Shown here in pieces: positions 50,232 to 59,532 of a DNA stretch of 64,000 bases (position 1 is its first letter; every line of letters starts with the position of its first letter). Source of the stretch: Pseudoduganella rivuli (GTDB lineage Bacteria > Pseudomonadota > Gammaproteobacteria > Burkholderiales > Burkholderiaceae_D). The stretch is from the NCBI RefSeq assembly GCF_009674485.1, contig NZ_WKJJ01000006.1, positions 1 to 64,000 of the forward strand, in the 5' to 3' direction. Made by a program: the position numbers and the translations under genes. The notes beneath the pieces are model-generated. The model was not told the origin of the DNA. It was given only the letters and a program-made list of their open reading frames with translations, and ran no database searches.

Positions 50232-53200
50232 TCAATTCAACTGCGCAGTCGGCGCCCCATACAGCTGCGCATGCAGCCGGAACCCTTCCTTGATATTCTC
50301 CCGCAGCACCGCGCCCTTCCAAGGCTTGGTATAGAAGCGGTCGATCGCGCCATGGTTGATGGCCGCCATGATGGGGGTCAGGTCGGCGTAGGCGGACAGC
50401 ATGATGCGGAACGTGTCCGGCGCGAGGTTTTTCACGCGCTCCATGAATTCCGTGCCGCTCATCAACGGCATGCACTGGTCGCACAGGATCACTTGCACGC
50501 GGTTGCGGGCCAGCAAGTCGAAGCCTTCGGCCGCGGTTTGCGCGGTCAGGATGCGGTAGCCGTCCTGCGCCAGGAAGTCGGACAGCACTTCCAGCATGAA
50601 GTGGTCGTCGTCGACGATCAGCAGGGTCTGCTGCTCGACCTGCTGTTCATCGACCGGGGCTTGCAGGCATTTGCCATCGCGCAGCATCAATTCGAAGTCC
50701 TGCTCCGGCAACGGACGGCTGAAATAGTAACCCTGCATTTCATCGCAGCCATGGCGCCGCAGGTAGGCCAGCTGCGCATCTTTTTCCACGCCTTCGGCGA
50801 TCACGTGCAGTTTCAGGCTGTGCGCCATGTTGATGATGGCCAGCACGATGGCGGCATCGTCCGGGTTGCTGGTCACTTCGCGCACGAACGCGATATCGAT
50901 TTTCAGCTTGTCGATCGGGAAGCGTTTCAAGTATGCGAGCGACGAATAGCCGGTGCCGAAATCGTCGATGGAAATCTCGATACCCAGCGCCTTCAGGTTT
51001 TGCAGCACGCTGATGGTATCTTCCGCGTTCGACATCAGCGACGATTCCGTCAATTCCAGCTCCAGCAATTCCGGCGCGATGTCGTGTTCCTTGATCGCCT
51101 TCAGCACTTCCTCTTCCAGGCCGCCGACAAAGAACTGGATGCCCGACACGTTGACGGACAATTTCACGTTGCCGATGCGCGAGCGGCTCCATTCCGCGAT
51201 CTTGCGGCACGCTTCATGGATCACCCAGGTGCCGACCTTGACGATCAGCCCCGTCTCTTCCAGCAGCGGCACGAACAGCGCGGGCGAGACCATGCCATGG
51301 CCCGGACGGCTCCAGCGGATCAGCGCTTCGGCGCCGCTGATGCGCCCCGTGCTGATGTCGACCTTGGGCTGGTAATACAGCACGAATTCGCCGTTGTCGA
51401 TGGCGCGGCGCAGCGCGTTTTCCATGTCCAGCCGCGCCAGCGACTGGGCATTCATTTCCGCCGTGAAGAAGCGGAACGCGTCGCGCCCCGCTTCCTTGGC
51501 TCGGTACATGGCGGTGTCGGCATACTGGATCAGCGTGTCCGCATCCTGGCCATCGTCCGGGAACACGGAAATGCCGATACTGGCCGTGACGGTGACTTCA
51601 TGGCCTTTCAGGTCGAACGGGCGGCGCATCGCTTCGCGGATCTTGTCGACCACGGCGATCGCGTTCTGCGCCCCTTCCGGCAACATCAGGATGGCGGCGA
51701 ATTCATCGCCGCCAAAGCGGCCGATGGTGTCGCGCACGCGCAGACAATCGACCAGGCGGCTCGAGAACTGGCGCAGCAATTCGTCGCCGATCGTGTGGCC
51801 CAGCGTATCGTTGATGTTCTTGAAGCGGTCCATGTCGAGGAACAGCACGGCCAGCGCCCATTTGTGTTCGCCCGCCTGGTGCAGCGAGTGGCTCAGCGAA
51901 TCATAGAACTGGCTGCGGTTCGGCAAGCCCGTCAGGGTATCGAAGTGGGCCAGCTTCAGCAGGCGCTGTTCCGCTTCCTTGCGTTCCGTGATGTCGCGCG
52001 CCACGGCCACCAGGATCCAGTTCTGGCCGGAGCGCAGTGTGCGGCGCTGCACTTCCACCGACAGCGGCGAGCCATCCTTGCGCTGCACCAGCATTTCCGC
52101 CATGGCGCCGCTCTGGTCGCCGGCCAGCAGCTTGTCGTATAAATCTTCCAGCCGCGCCAGGTCCGGGTCGTGCGAGCGTTCCGGGCCCACCTTGAGGAAG
52201 TCGTCGCGCAAATAGCCCAGCATGCGGCACGCGGTCGCATTCACGTCGACAAAGGTATTCGATGCGCGGTCGACCAGGAAAATCGCATCGGCCGTGGCAT
52301 CCATCGCCAGGCGGAAGCGCCGCAAGTCCTCGTCCAGGCGGATGCGCGCATTCATGTCTTGCTGCAGTTGCGCGTGGTGGCGCTTGATCTGGTCGTACAG
52401 CTGCAGGTTTTCGTAAGCGACCGCCACTTGCGCCGCCACCGTCACGGCCACCCGCTCGTCGACTTCGGAAAAACTGTCGACACCCAGCTTGTCGGCCAGG
52501 TACAGCCAGCCATGCACGTGTTCACTGGACGCCAACGGCACGCCAAGGAACGAGTGCACGGTGGGATGCGATTCCGGCAGGCCGATGGCGTCCGGATTGC
52601 CGGGCAAGGCATCGATGCGGATCGGCTGGCGCTGTTGCAGCAGGTTTTCCAGCACGCCGGCGCGGGGCGCCGTGGCAATCAGGCGCGCTTGCTGGCCCAC
52701 GCCGCAGCACGCGAAGTAACTGAGCACGTCGGCGCCCTGGTCCAGCACGCCGATGCAGGCATAACGGGACACGCAAATGTTTTGCGCCACGCGGCAGCCG
52801 ATTTCAATCAGCGCCTGCGGGTCGCGCTCCGCGCCCAGTTCGATCCCCAGTTCGATCAGCGCGGTCAGGCGCAAGCTCACCGCCTGCAGGCTGGACAACG
52901 AATGCGACAGCCGCTGCGTCATCTGGTTCAAGTGTTCCGTTTCCGGTTCCGGCGAATCCCCCGCCATCTGGGTAATCAACTGGCTCGACGACTCCACTTC
53001 GCCCAGGTATTCCGCCACCTGGTGGTCCAGGTTCATGAAGCGGCCATTCGATGGCGGTTCCGGCGCAAAGGCCGGCACCGTATCGGTGTCGGGTTGCACC
53101 ACGCCCAGCGCTTCGTGCACGGTTTTCAAGATCACGTCCGGATCGGACGGTTTGGGCAACACCCAGCGCACGCCGCACGCATCGGCCACCGCCATGGCTT

Positions 53201-53858
53201 CCCGCTCGCGGTAGGTGGCGGTATAAAAGATCACCGGTACATTGGCCGTTTCCGGATCACGGTGCATGCGCGTGACAAATTCATAGCCATCCATGTTGGG
53301 CATCAGGATGTCGGAAATCACCAGGTCCGGTTTTTCCTGTTTCACCATGCGCAAGCCTTCCACGCCATTCGCCGCTTCCAGCAGGCGGTGGCCGCCATAA
53401 CCCAGCAGGGTCATGAGGAATTCCCGGTTCAGCACATGGTCGTCGACAATCAGGATCGTCGAGATGTCGTTTTTAATCTGGGGCGACATCTCCCCCGGCA
53501 AGAAAGACTCGATTTGCGTGACAAACGTATCGGGTTCAATGGGTTTGCCGATATAACCGTCAAAGCCGGCCGCCAGCAAGCGTTCGCGGTCGCCCACCAT
53601 GGCCAGCGCCGTCACGGCCAGCGTGGGGATCGGACGCAGCGCCGGGTCCTTCTTCAGTTGCGCCACCACGCCATAGCCATCGAGCTTCGGCAGGTGCACA
53701 TCGCAAATGATCAGGTCCGGCAATTCCTGCCGCGCCATGGCGACACCCTGTTCCCCGTCGTGCGCCATCAGCGCCGTGTAGCCGAAGGCATTCAACAGGT
53801 AAGTCATCAACTCCATGTTGGTCGGGTTGTCTTCAATAATTAAGATACGCGCGGACAC
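50232..53858 (-). CDS. REC-REC-GAF-PAS-GGDEF-EAL-REC signalling protein
   Basis: A 1208-residue cytosolic protein. REC1 (about 4-120; Asp in ICDVHLPKLDG), REC2 (134-250; Asp in ISDILMPNMDG), GAF (about 335-485), PAS (about 515-640, ending VAVARDITERKEAEQ), GGDEF (about 645-810; GRFGGDEFAA intact), EAL (about 825-1070) and a C-terminal REC (about 1090-1205; ILCDQCMPLMSG as in RpfG-like proteins). EAL residues are all present: EAL in SGAEALIRW, LSVNVSG, LELTESSL, IDDFGTGYSS, DKLKIDIAFV, VIAEGVE and MQGYYFSRPL. It may both make and break cyclic di-GMP, controlled by three phospho-acceptors. Starts GTG 53858 with GGGAG. Lies 21 bp after the histidine kinase gene, a likely phosphodonor. Confidence 0.96.
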   Translation of the reverse strand: MSARILIIEDNPTNMELMTYLLNAFGYTALMAHDGEQGVAMARQELPDLIICDVHLPKLDGYGVVAQLKKDPALRPIPTLAVTALAMVGDRERLLAAGFDGYIGKPIEPDTFVTQIESFLPGEMSPQIKNDISTILIVDDHVLNREFLMTLLGYGGHRLLEAANGVEGLRMVKQEKPDLVISDILMPNMDGYEFVTRMHRDPETANVPVIFYTATYREREAMAVADACGVRWVLPKPSDPDVILKTVHEALGVVQPDTDTVPAFAPEPPSNGRFMNLDHQVAEYLGEVESSSQLITQMAGDSPEPETEHLNQMTQRLSHSLSSLQAVSLRLTALIELGIELGAERDPQALIEIGCRVAQNICVSRYACIGVLDQGADVLSYFACCGVGQQARLIATAPRAGVLENLLQQRQPIRIDALPGNPDAIGLPESHPTVHSFLGVPLASSEHVHGWLYLADKLGVDSFSEVDERVAVTVAAQVAVAYENLQLYDQIKRHHAQLQQDMNARIRLDEDLRRFRLAMDATADAIFLVDRASNTFVDVNATACRMLGYLRDDFLKVGPERSHDPDLARLEDLYDKLLAGDQSGAMAEMLVQRKDGSPLSVEVQRRTLRSGQNWILVAVARDITERKEAEQRLLKLAHFDTLTGLPNRSQFYDSLSHSLHQAGEHKWALAVLFLDMDRFKNINDTLGHTIGDELLRQFSSRLVDCLRVRDTIGRFGGDEFAAILMLPEGAQNAIAVVDKIREAMRRPFDLKGHEVTVTASIGISVFPDDGQDADTLIQYADTAMYRAKEAGRDAFRFFTAEMNAQSLARLDMENALRRAIDNGEFVLYYQPKVDISTGRISGAEALIRWSRPGHGMVSPALFVPLLEETGLIVKVGTWVIHEACRKIAEWSRSRIGNVKLSVNVSGIQFFVGGLEEEVLKAIKEHDIAPELLELELTESSLMSNAEDTISVLQNLKALGIEISIDDFGTGYSSLAYLKRFPIDKLKIDIAFVREVTSNPDDAAIVLAIINMAHSLKLHVIAEGVEKDAQLAYLRRHGCDEMQGYYFSRPLPEQDFELMLRDGKCLQAPVDEQQVEQQTLLIVDDDHFMLEVLSDFLAQDGYRILTAQTAAEGFDLLARNRVQVILCDQCMPLMSGTEFMERVKNLAPDTFRIMLSAYADLTPIMAAINHGAIDRFYTKPWKGAVLRENIKEGFRLHAQLYGAPTAQLN

Positions 53859-53879
53859 GGTACAACTCCCGGTTAAGTC

Positions 53880-55370
53880 TCAAGACACTTGATGCAGCGG
53901 CACAGCCAGCGTAAACACGCTGCCTTCGCCGTAGCGGCTTTCAAACTGTATTTCGCCCCCCAGTAACTGGGCCATTTTCTGGCACAGGTGCAAACCCAGG
54001 CCGGCGCCTTCGTGCTGCTGCCGGTCGCCGTTGTCAAGCTGGCTGAAGGCCTGGAACAGGCTGGCCTGTCGTTCGGGACTGATACCAGCACCAGTATCGC
54101 TGACACTGATGGTGGCATACGGACGCCCGCGGATCTCGCTGCGCGCCAGCATTACTTGCACAGTACCATGTTCAGTGAATTTAATGGCATTGCCCACCAG
54201 GTGTCCCAGGATGTGCAGCAGCGCGTTGCGGTCGCTGCGCACGCTGATGTCGCGCTCCGGAACAATGCAATCGAGCGCCACGTCCTTGCGCTGCGCATGC
54301 GGCCGGAATTCCGCCAGCAAGTCCTTCAGCAACGCATGGCAACCCACCGGCTGCATCTGCAACTCCACTTTACCCGATGCGATCTTGGTCAGGTCCAGCA
54401 AATCGTTTATCAGCGACAGCAACTGGCGCGCACTGGATTGGACCGTGCGCAGTTGCCGCTCCTGTTCGTCCGTCAGCGGCCCAGGCAAGCGCATCAGCAG
54501 CGTGCCCGCAAAGCCCAGGATGGCATTGAGCGGCGTACGCAACTCATGCGACATGCTGGCCAGGAAGCGGTCCTTGGCCTGGTTGGCCTGGGCCAGCTCC
54601 AGGTTCTTTTCGTGCAGGACTTGTTCGATGCGCTTGCGCTCCGTGATGTCGCGGATCGCGCTCATGATCAGCGTGCCTTCCTCCGTCGCAATGGGGCTGA
54701 GGCTGATTTCAACGGGGAATTCCTCGCCGCTCTTGCGCAAGCCGAACAAAGGCCGGCCGGCTCCCATGGGGCGCGATTGCGGCTGCGTGACATAGCGGTC
54801 GCGGTGGCGCGCATGGGCCGCGCGAAAACGCAGCGGCATCAGGTTTTCCAGCGGCTGCCCGCGCAACTGGCCGGCTTCATAGCCGAACATGGCATACGCA
54901 CGGCTGGTGGCCAGCACGATCCGTCCCGCCGCATTGACGATGACGATGGCGTCGGGCGTGGATTCCAGCACATTGCCGAAATGCGCCCCGACCAGTTTCG
55001 CATCGCGCAGCACTTTCAGTTGCGTGACGTTTTTCTTGTTCCACAGGATGTATTCGACATAGCCCGCGCCATTGCGCAAGGCCTTGGCGGTACTGTCGAT
55101 ATAGACCAGCGAGCCATCCTGGGCGCGCCGCAGCGATTCGTAATTCGCGCTGCCGTGTTCCAGCGTCTCGCGCAGGATCGCCTGTTCCGCCGCCAGCATG
55201 TCCGGCGGCACGATCAGGCTGGCCAGCGGCCGGCCCAGCGCTTCCTCGCCCGTATAGCCAAAGACAGACTGTGCGCCGCGGGTCCAGAAAACGACTACGC
55301 CATCCGGCGTGGTCACGATGACGGCGTCCGGCGATTCATCCAGGATCAGCTTGGCAAAATCTGTGGCCAT
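53880..55370 (-). CDS. PAS-PAS sensor histidine kinase
   Basis: A 496-residue cytosolic kinase. PAS1 (LILDESPDAVIVTTPDG..VFGYTGEEALGRPL), PAS2 (VLESTPDAIVIVNAAGRI..ITERKRIEQVL), HisKA with SMSHELRTPLNAILGFAG and HATPase with ILGHLVGNAIKFTEHG, VSDTGAGISPER and EGAGLGLHLCQKMAQLLGGE. It has no membrane segment, so it senses an internal or membrane-diffusible cue. The gene for the triple-REC cyclic-di-GMP protein follows after 21 bp; the kinase may phosphorylate any of its REC domains. Confidence 0.94.
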   Translation of the reverse strand: MATDFAKLILDESPDAVIVTTPDGVVVFWTRGAQSVFGYTGEEALGRPLASLIVPPDMLAAEQAILRETLEHGSANYESLRRAQDGSLVYIDSTAKALRNGAGYVEYILWNKKNVTQLKVLRDAKLVGAHFGNVLESTPDAIVIVNAAGRIVLATSRAYAMFGYEAGQLRGQPLENLMPLRFRAAHARHRDRYVTQPQSRPMGAGRPLFGLRKSGEEFPVEISLSPIATEEGTLIMSAIRDITERKRIEQVLHEKNLELAQANQAKDRFLASMSHELRTPLNAILGFAGTLLMRLPGPLTDEQERQLRTVQSSARQLLSLINDLLDLTKIASGKVELQMQPVGCHALLKDLLAEFRPHAQRKDVALDCIVPERDISVRSDRNALLHILGHLVGNAIKFTEHGTVQVMLARSEIRGRPYATISVSDTGAGISPERQASLFQAFSQLDNGDRQQHEGAGLGLHLCQKMAQLLGGEIQFESRYGEGSVFTLAVPLHQVS

Positions 55371-55529
55371 GGGTTCGCCCAGGTATTAAGCATCAGGCAC
55401 ATACAATAACCATACAGCAACAAGATGAGCAAATACTCACCAATTCTCACTGCTGATAGGGAATTTCTTAGAGGCTATGTATTGCCAGGTCTTAATACAG
55501 TCTACCTAACGAATACCACGCTGTCTATT

Positions 55530-56450
55530 TTATTGCGCGCAATTGAATTCTGCTGTAATTGAAGCGATTTCATCTTCAACGACACGCAAAATGCGCGCAT
55601 CGGCGCCCAGTGCGACGTGGCCGATACCGCTGAACTCGATATTGCGGGCGCCAGGCAGGAAGGAGGAATTTTGCGGAGCGATAATATTGTCGTGATGCGA
55701 CCACAGTGACACGAACAAGGCGCGGGTTTGCGCCGTCTCGCCGGCCGCCAAGGCGGCCAGCCATGGGGAACCAAGCCGCATTTCACGGGCATTGACGCCG
55801 GGTCCGAACGTGGCCAGCGCCGTGCCGTGGTGCGGCGTGCCCAACGTAATGACCTTCGCGACCTTGTCCGCGCCATGGCGGCGCAGGTACGCGCGGCTGG
55901 CCAGTCCGCCCATGCTGTGCGCGACGATCACGGCGCGCGGGCTGCCGGTCGCCTTGCACAGCCGCTGCAAGGCGCCATGGATACTGTCCGCATACTGGTC
56001 GATACTGCCGGCAATGGGTTCCAGGTCCAGCGCCATGTGGCTGATGCCGGCGCGCCGCAAGCGGGCCGACAAATGCACCCAGTAACCGCTGTTGCAGCCA
56101 TACCCGTGCAGCAGCAGCACGGGCATGCCTGTAGCAAGATGCAAGTTGCGGTCGGGGCGCAACATATGCCACGACGTGGTCAGCATCGAGGCGCGGAATT
56201 CCGTATAAAACAGGCGCAGCGCGCCGCGCCAGTCCAGCCGGTGTTCGTCCGGCGTGACGCTGGCCGCGCGCGCCGCCATGGCGAAATTGTTCAGGTTGAT
56301 CGCCAGCCGCACGGCCGCCACGCACGCCAGCGCCAGCAAGGCGGCGCCCCACGGCCCGCCCTGCGGCCACCAGTGCAGCACACCCCAGCCGATGGCCAGC
56401 GCCACCGCCAGTTGCAGCAGCACGATGGTGGCAAGCAGCAGGCGCGCCAT
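55530..56450 (-). CDS. Alpha/beta hydrolase (triacylglycerol lipase-like)
   Basis: A 306-residue hydrolase with two N-terminal hydrophobic segments (LLLATIVLLQLAVALAIGWG and LLALACVAAVRLAI). The oxyanion loop is LLHGYGCNSGYWV, and the nucleophile elbow VIVAHSMGGLASRAYL has AHSMG in place of GHSxG. Downstream, ITLGTPHHGTALATFGPG fits lipase family I and the final His is in FSGIGHVALGAD. Last gene of a group with the GMC oxidoreductase and Tat subunit genes (11 bp after the GMC stop). Might release the alcohol or sterol that the oxidase uses, but this is inferred. Confidence 0.9.
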   Translation of the reverse strand: MARLLLATIVLLQLAVALAIGWGVLHWWPQGGPWGAALLALACVAAVRLAINLNNFAMAARAASVTPDEHRLDWRGALRLFYTEFRASMLTTSWHMLRPDRNLHLATGMPVLLLHGYGCNSGYWVHLSARLRRAGISHMALDLEPIAGSIDQYADSIHGALQRLCKATGSPRAVIVAHSMGGLASRAYLRRHGADKVAKVITLGTPHHGTALATFGPGVNAREMRLGSPWLAALAAGETAQTRALFVSLWSHHDNIIAPQNSSFLPGARNIEFSGIGHVALGADARILRVVEDEIASITAEFNCAQ

Positions 56451-56461
56451 CAGTGGATCTC

Positions 56462-58114
56462 CTAGACCGCGTTGAGCTTGGGCGCCGGCTTGCCCAGGCT
56501 TTCCGCCAGCCGGCTGGCCAGGCGCGCCGTGATGCCGTAAATCGACAGCTGCGGGTTGGCGCCGATCGACGTCGGGAACAGGGAACCGTCATGCACGGAC
56601 AGGTTGGCCACGCCGTAATAGCGGCCATTGCCATCGGTGACACCTTTCGCCGGGTCGGACGCCATGCCGCAGCCGCCCATCACGTGCGCCGACACCACGC
56701 GCATCAAATGGTCTTGCATCGGCAACGCATTGATCGCGGCTTTCGCCTGTTCCCAGCTGGTGTATTGCTTCGCCTGTTCGTGCACGGGCAGCACGGTCTT
56801 CGCGCCGGCGGCGAACTGCATTTCCGCCATCGTCAGCAGCGCGCGCCGCACGCCATCCCATACCGCCGGCGTGATCGGGTAATCCAGCACCGGCAAGCCG
56901 TAATCGTTGAGGCCCACGGCGCCGCCGGCCGAATCGTGGTTGAAACCGTCGCGCAGCAGCGCCAGCATCGTGTGCACGTGCGGGAACTGGCGCATCAAGT
57001 CCGCGTGGCTCTCGCCATAGCCCTGCAGCGTGGTCGACATCAGGACCGGATGTTGCGGCGGCACTTCGAGCTTGTAGCCGACCGGGCCGTCGACCGCATC
57101 GCGGTGCAGGAAATGGTCGGAATAAACCGATTGCGGCGCGCCCGCGTAGCCTTCCACCTTTTGTTCGAACACCGCGGCCGACGCGATGGTCGGGTGCAGG
57201 AACGTGCGGCGTCCCACCAAGCCATGCGGGTCCGGCGCTTTCGAGCGCAGCAGTAAGCCGGGATTGTTGATGGCGCCGCCGGCCAGTACATAATGCCTGG
57301 CGCGCACGGTGATGGTTTTGCCGGTGGGCGCCAGTCCGTCGGCGGCCATCGCGTGCACCGTCAAATGGTCGACCTTGTCGCCCTTGAACACCAGTTGCCA
57401 CGCGCGGGCGTGGTGCAGCAGGCGCGCGCCATGGTCCAGCGCGGACGGAATGGTCGTCACCAGCATCGATTGCTTGGCATTGGTGGGGCAGCCCATGCCG
57501 CAATATCCCAGGTTCCAGCAACCGTTGACGTTGCGGCGGATGGTTTCAGTGGGGATGCCCAGTTTTTCCGCGCCCTTCGCCAGCAAGCTGTTGTTTTCAT
57601 TGGGCGGCACTTCCCACTTGGCCACGTGCAGGCGCTGCTCCATCATCTCGAACCAGGGCGCCAGCGCTTCCTTCGAATAATCGGACAGGCCGAAGGTCGC
57701 CTGCCAGTATCCCAGCGTATCGTCCGGCGTGCGGAAGCTGGACGTCCAGTTCACCACGGTGGTGCCGCCCACCGTCCGGCCTTGCAGGATATTGATGTTC
57801 TTGTCGCGCGTCTTGCGCGCGGCGCCTTCCTGGTACAGCGTGGGATAAGCTTGCGCTTCGCGCATCTTGAAGTCGCTCGACGACTTCAGCGGACCTTCTT
57901 CAAGGATCAGCACATCCAGGCCGGCCAGGGTCAGGATTTCCGCCGTCACCCCGCCGCCGGCGCCGCTGCCGACAATGACCACGTCCGCTTCCAGCGCCTG
58001 GTCTTGCTGCAACGTCGAGCAATCCGTGACTTTCCAGCCGCGTGCCAGGCCCGCCTTGATGGGATCAGGAATGACTGGTGCGCCCGGCTGTGCTTTGATT
58101 TCGATATCTGCCAT
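56462..58114 (-). CDS. GMC-family flavin oxidoreductase
   Basis: A 550-residue FAD enzyme. The dinucleotide site is VVIVGSGAGGGVTAEILTLAG, followed by LILEEGPLKSSSDF, GRTVGGTTVVNWTSSF and the GMC_N/GMC_C domains. The C-terminal SAHVMGGCGMASDPAKGVTD and LYPT-type NLSVHDGSLFPTSIGANPQLS segments carry the active-site histidine region. A Cys-rich segment (NLGYCGMGCPTNAKQSM) is unlike choline dehydrogenase and recalls long-chain alcohol oxidases and gluconate or sugar dehydrogenase large subunits. No signal of its own; it is probably exported with the Tat partner encoded upstream. Start ATG 58114 is where the homology begins. Confidence 0.92.
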   Translation of the reverse strand: MADIEIKAQPGAPVIPDPIKAGLARGWKVTDCSTLQQDQALEADVVIVGSGAGGGVTAEILTLAGLDVLILEEGPLKSSSDFKMREAQAYPTLYQEGAARKTRDKNINILQGRTVGGTTVVNWTSSFRTPDDTLGYWQATFGLSDYSKEALAPWFEMMEQRLHVAKWEVPPNENNSLLAKGAEKLGIPTETIRRNVNGCWNLGYCGMGCPTNAKQSMLVTTIPSALDHGARLLHHARAWQLVFKGDKVDHLTVHAMAADGLAPTGKTITVRARHYVLAGGAINNPGLLLRSKAPDPHGLVGRRTFLHPTIASAAVFEQKVEGYAGAPQSVYSDHFLHRDAVDGPVGYKLEVPPQHPVLMSTTLQGYGESHADLMRQFPHVHTMLALLRDGFNHDSAGGAVGLNDYGLPVLDYPITPAVWDGVRRALLTMAEMQFAAGAKTVLPVHEQAKQYTSWEQAKAAINALPMQDHLMRVVSAHVMGGCGMASDPAKGVTDGNGRYYGVANLSVHDGSLFPTSIGANPQLSIYGITARLASRLAESLGKPAPKLNAV

Positions 58115-58122
58115 GGCGATCC

Positions 58123-58641
58123 TCAGCTCAATTCCTTGATCGGTCCCGGGTAGCCGATGGCGGCCCAGGTATCCGGTTGCGCATACCAGGCGCCCAGCAC
58201 CAGGTCGTGTAATGCCGCATACGCGCCGCGCAGCATGCCGAAGCGGTGCATGCGCCAGCTTTCCAGGAAGGCCGCCACCTGTTCCGTGGACGCTTCGTCC
58301 CAGGCCGGGACACCGGCCAGCAGGCGGCGCGCCGGCGCCAGCCACAGCAAGCCGAACAAGTCCTGGATTTCCTTTTGCGTCGACAGCGTCAAGGTACCCA
58401 CCGCCCCCTGCACGCCATCGACGGTGCGGGTGACGGCGGCCGCGCGCGCAGCCGCTTCCACCGGCAACATCGGGCCGAGTATGGCGGGGACAATGGCGGC
58501 GAGCACGGTGCGGGCGCCGCCATCGAGGCGGTATGGCGCCAGCGGCGGCGGGCCCTGTACCTTGCGATACAGGGCGCCGCCCGCCGCCAGCACCAGGGCG
58601 CCCAGCACCCCGGCCTTCAGGAAGGTTCTGCGGTTACTCAT
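58123..58641 (-). CDS. Tat-exported small subunit (gluconate 2-dehydrogenase subunit 3-like)
   Basis: A 172-residue protein with a twin-arginine signal NRRTFLKAGVLGALVLAAGG. The mature part (LDGGARTVLAAIVPAILGPMLP, then EIQDLFGLLWLAPARRLLAG, FLESWRMHRFGMLRGAYAALHDLVLGAWY) resembles subunit 3 of flavin-dependent sugar and alcohol dehydrogenases, which carries the folded flavoprotein through Tat. Gap to the GMC gene is 8 bp. No cytochrome subunit follows, so the electron acceptor is probably another protein. Confidence 0.88.
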   Translation of the reverse strand: MSNRRTFLKAGVLGALVLAAGGALYRKVQGPPPLAPYRLDGGARTVLAAIVPAILGPMLPVEAAARAAAVTRTVDGVQGAVGTLTLSTQKEIQDLFGLLWLAPARRLLAGVPAWDEASTEQVAAFLESWRMHRFGMLRGAYAALHDLVLGAWYAQPDTWAAIGYPGPIKELS

Positions 58642-58800
58642 GAGATCTCCAATTTTTGTTCTAAGTGTCCTATGCTTCATTATCAGACGTGTTTTTCAGT
58701 GTACGACAGGACACCAGTGACCTTGGAAGCCAAAAATAGAGCCCATCCTCCACCAATACTGGCCTCCTTTTCAGCAGCTTTCTGGTAAAAATCTGCCCCC

Positions 58801-59526
58801 ATGAAGAAAAAGAACCCACTCAGTCCCCTGGAAACCCAGCTCCGCGACGCCCGCCTGGAACGCCAGGCGGCAGGCAACGATCCTGCGCTGAAATCGGCCC
58901 GCCTGGCGCTCAAGACGTTCCAAAGCCAGCGCCTGGCCGCCACCCACGCCGACCTGATGCGGGGCGATACCCATGATGCCGTCATGTTTTTCCTCGATGA
59001 GCTGTATGGCACGCATGACCTGAGCCAGCGTGACGTCGACCTGGAACGCATCGCCCCCACCATGTTGCGGGTATTGCCGGCCGATGCGCTGCAAACCATG
59101 ACCGACGCCATGAGCCTGGATGCGCTGGCGGAGCGGCTGGACACGGCCATGGCCCGGCTGCTGGGGCCGGAATTTACAGAACAACAATATATAGAAGCGT
59201 ACCGCCAGGCGATGACGCGCGCCGACCGCGAACGCCAGCTCGACCTGGTGCAAAAACTGGGCGAGTCGCTGAGCGAACTGGTGCGCATCCCCATGCTGTA
59301 TGGCACGCTGGTGCTGATGCGGGGGCCGGCCAAGCTGGCGGGCCTGGGCAGCTTGCAGCGCTTCCTCGAGCGGGGCTTCAACGCCTTCCGCAAAATGAAA
59401 AAGCCGCTGGAATTCGTCGACACCATCACGCGGCGCGAGCGCGAAATCCTGGAACGCAGTTACCGGGGCGACGCCGCGCCGTTTGGATCGTCACCGGCGC
59501 GGATGCGGGACTCCATGCAGGGCTAG
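58801..59526 (+). CDS. Conserved hypothetical protein with FFLxELYG motif
   Basis: A 241-residue mostly helical protein without signal. It has DAVMFFLDELYGTHDLSQRD, RIAPTMLRVLPADALQTMTDA, EQQYIEAYRQAM and a C-terminal KKPLEFVDTITRREREILER. These match a betaproteobacterial family that I know only by its FFLEELY-like motif. No function is known. Its direction is opposite to the GMC operon, and it is convergent with trmJ (6 bp gap). Confidence 0.75.
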   Translation: MKKKNPLSPLETQLRDARLERQAAGNDPALKSARLALKTFQSQRLAATHADLMRGDTHDAVMFFLDELYGTHDLSQRDVDLERIAPTMLRVLPADALQTMTDAMSLDALAERLDTAMARLLGPEFTEQQYIEAYRQAMTRADRERQLDLVQKLGESLSELVRIPMLYGTLVLMRGPAKLAGLGSLQRFLERGFNAFRKMKKPLEFVDTITRREREILERSYRGDAAPFGSSPARMRDSMQG

Positions 59527-59532
59527 TCGGAC

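Noticed and set aside
50136-52142. 668-codon frame opposite the GGDEF-EAL gene
   Set aside because: Arg/Gln/His/Val-rich with no domain; the other strand carries intact REC, GGDEF and EAL motifs.
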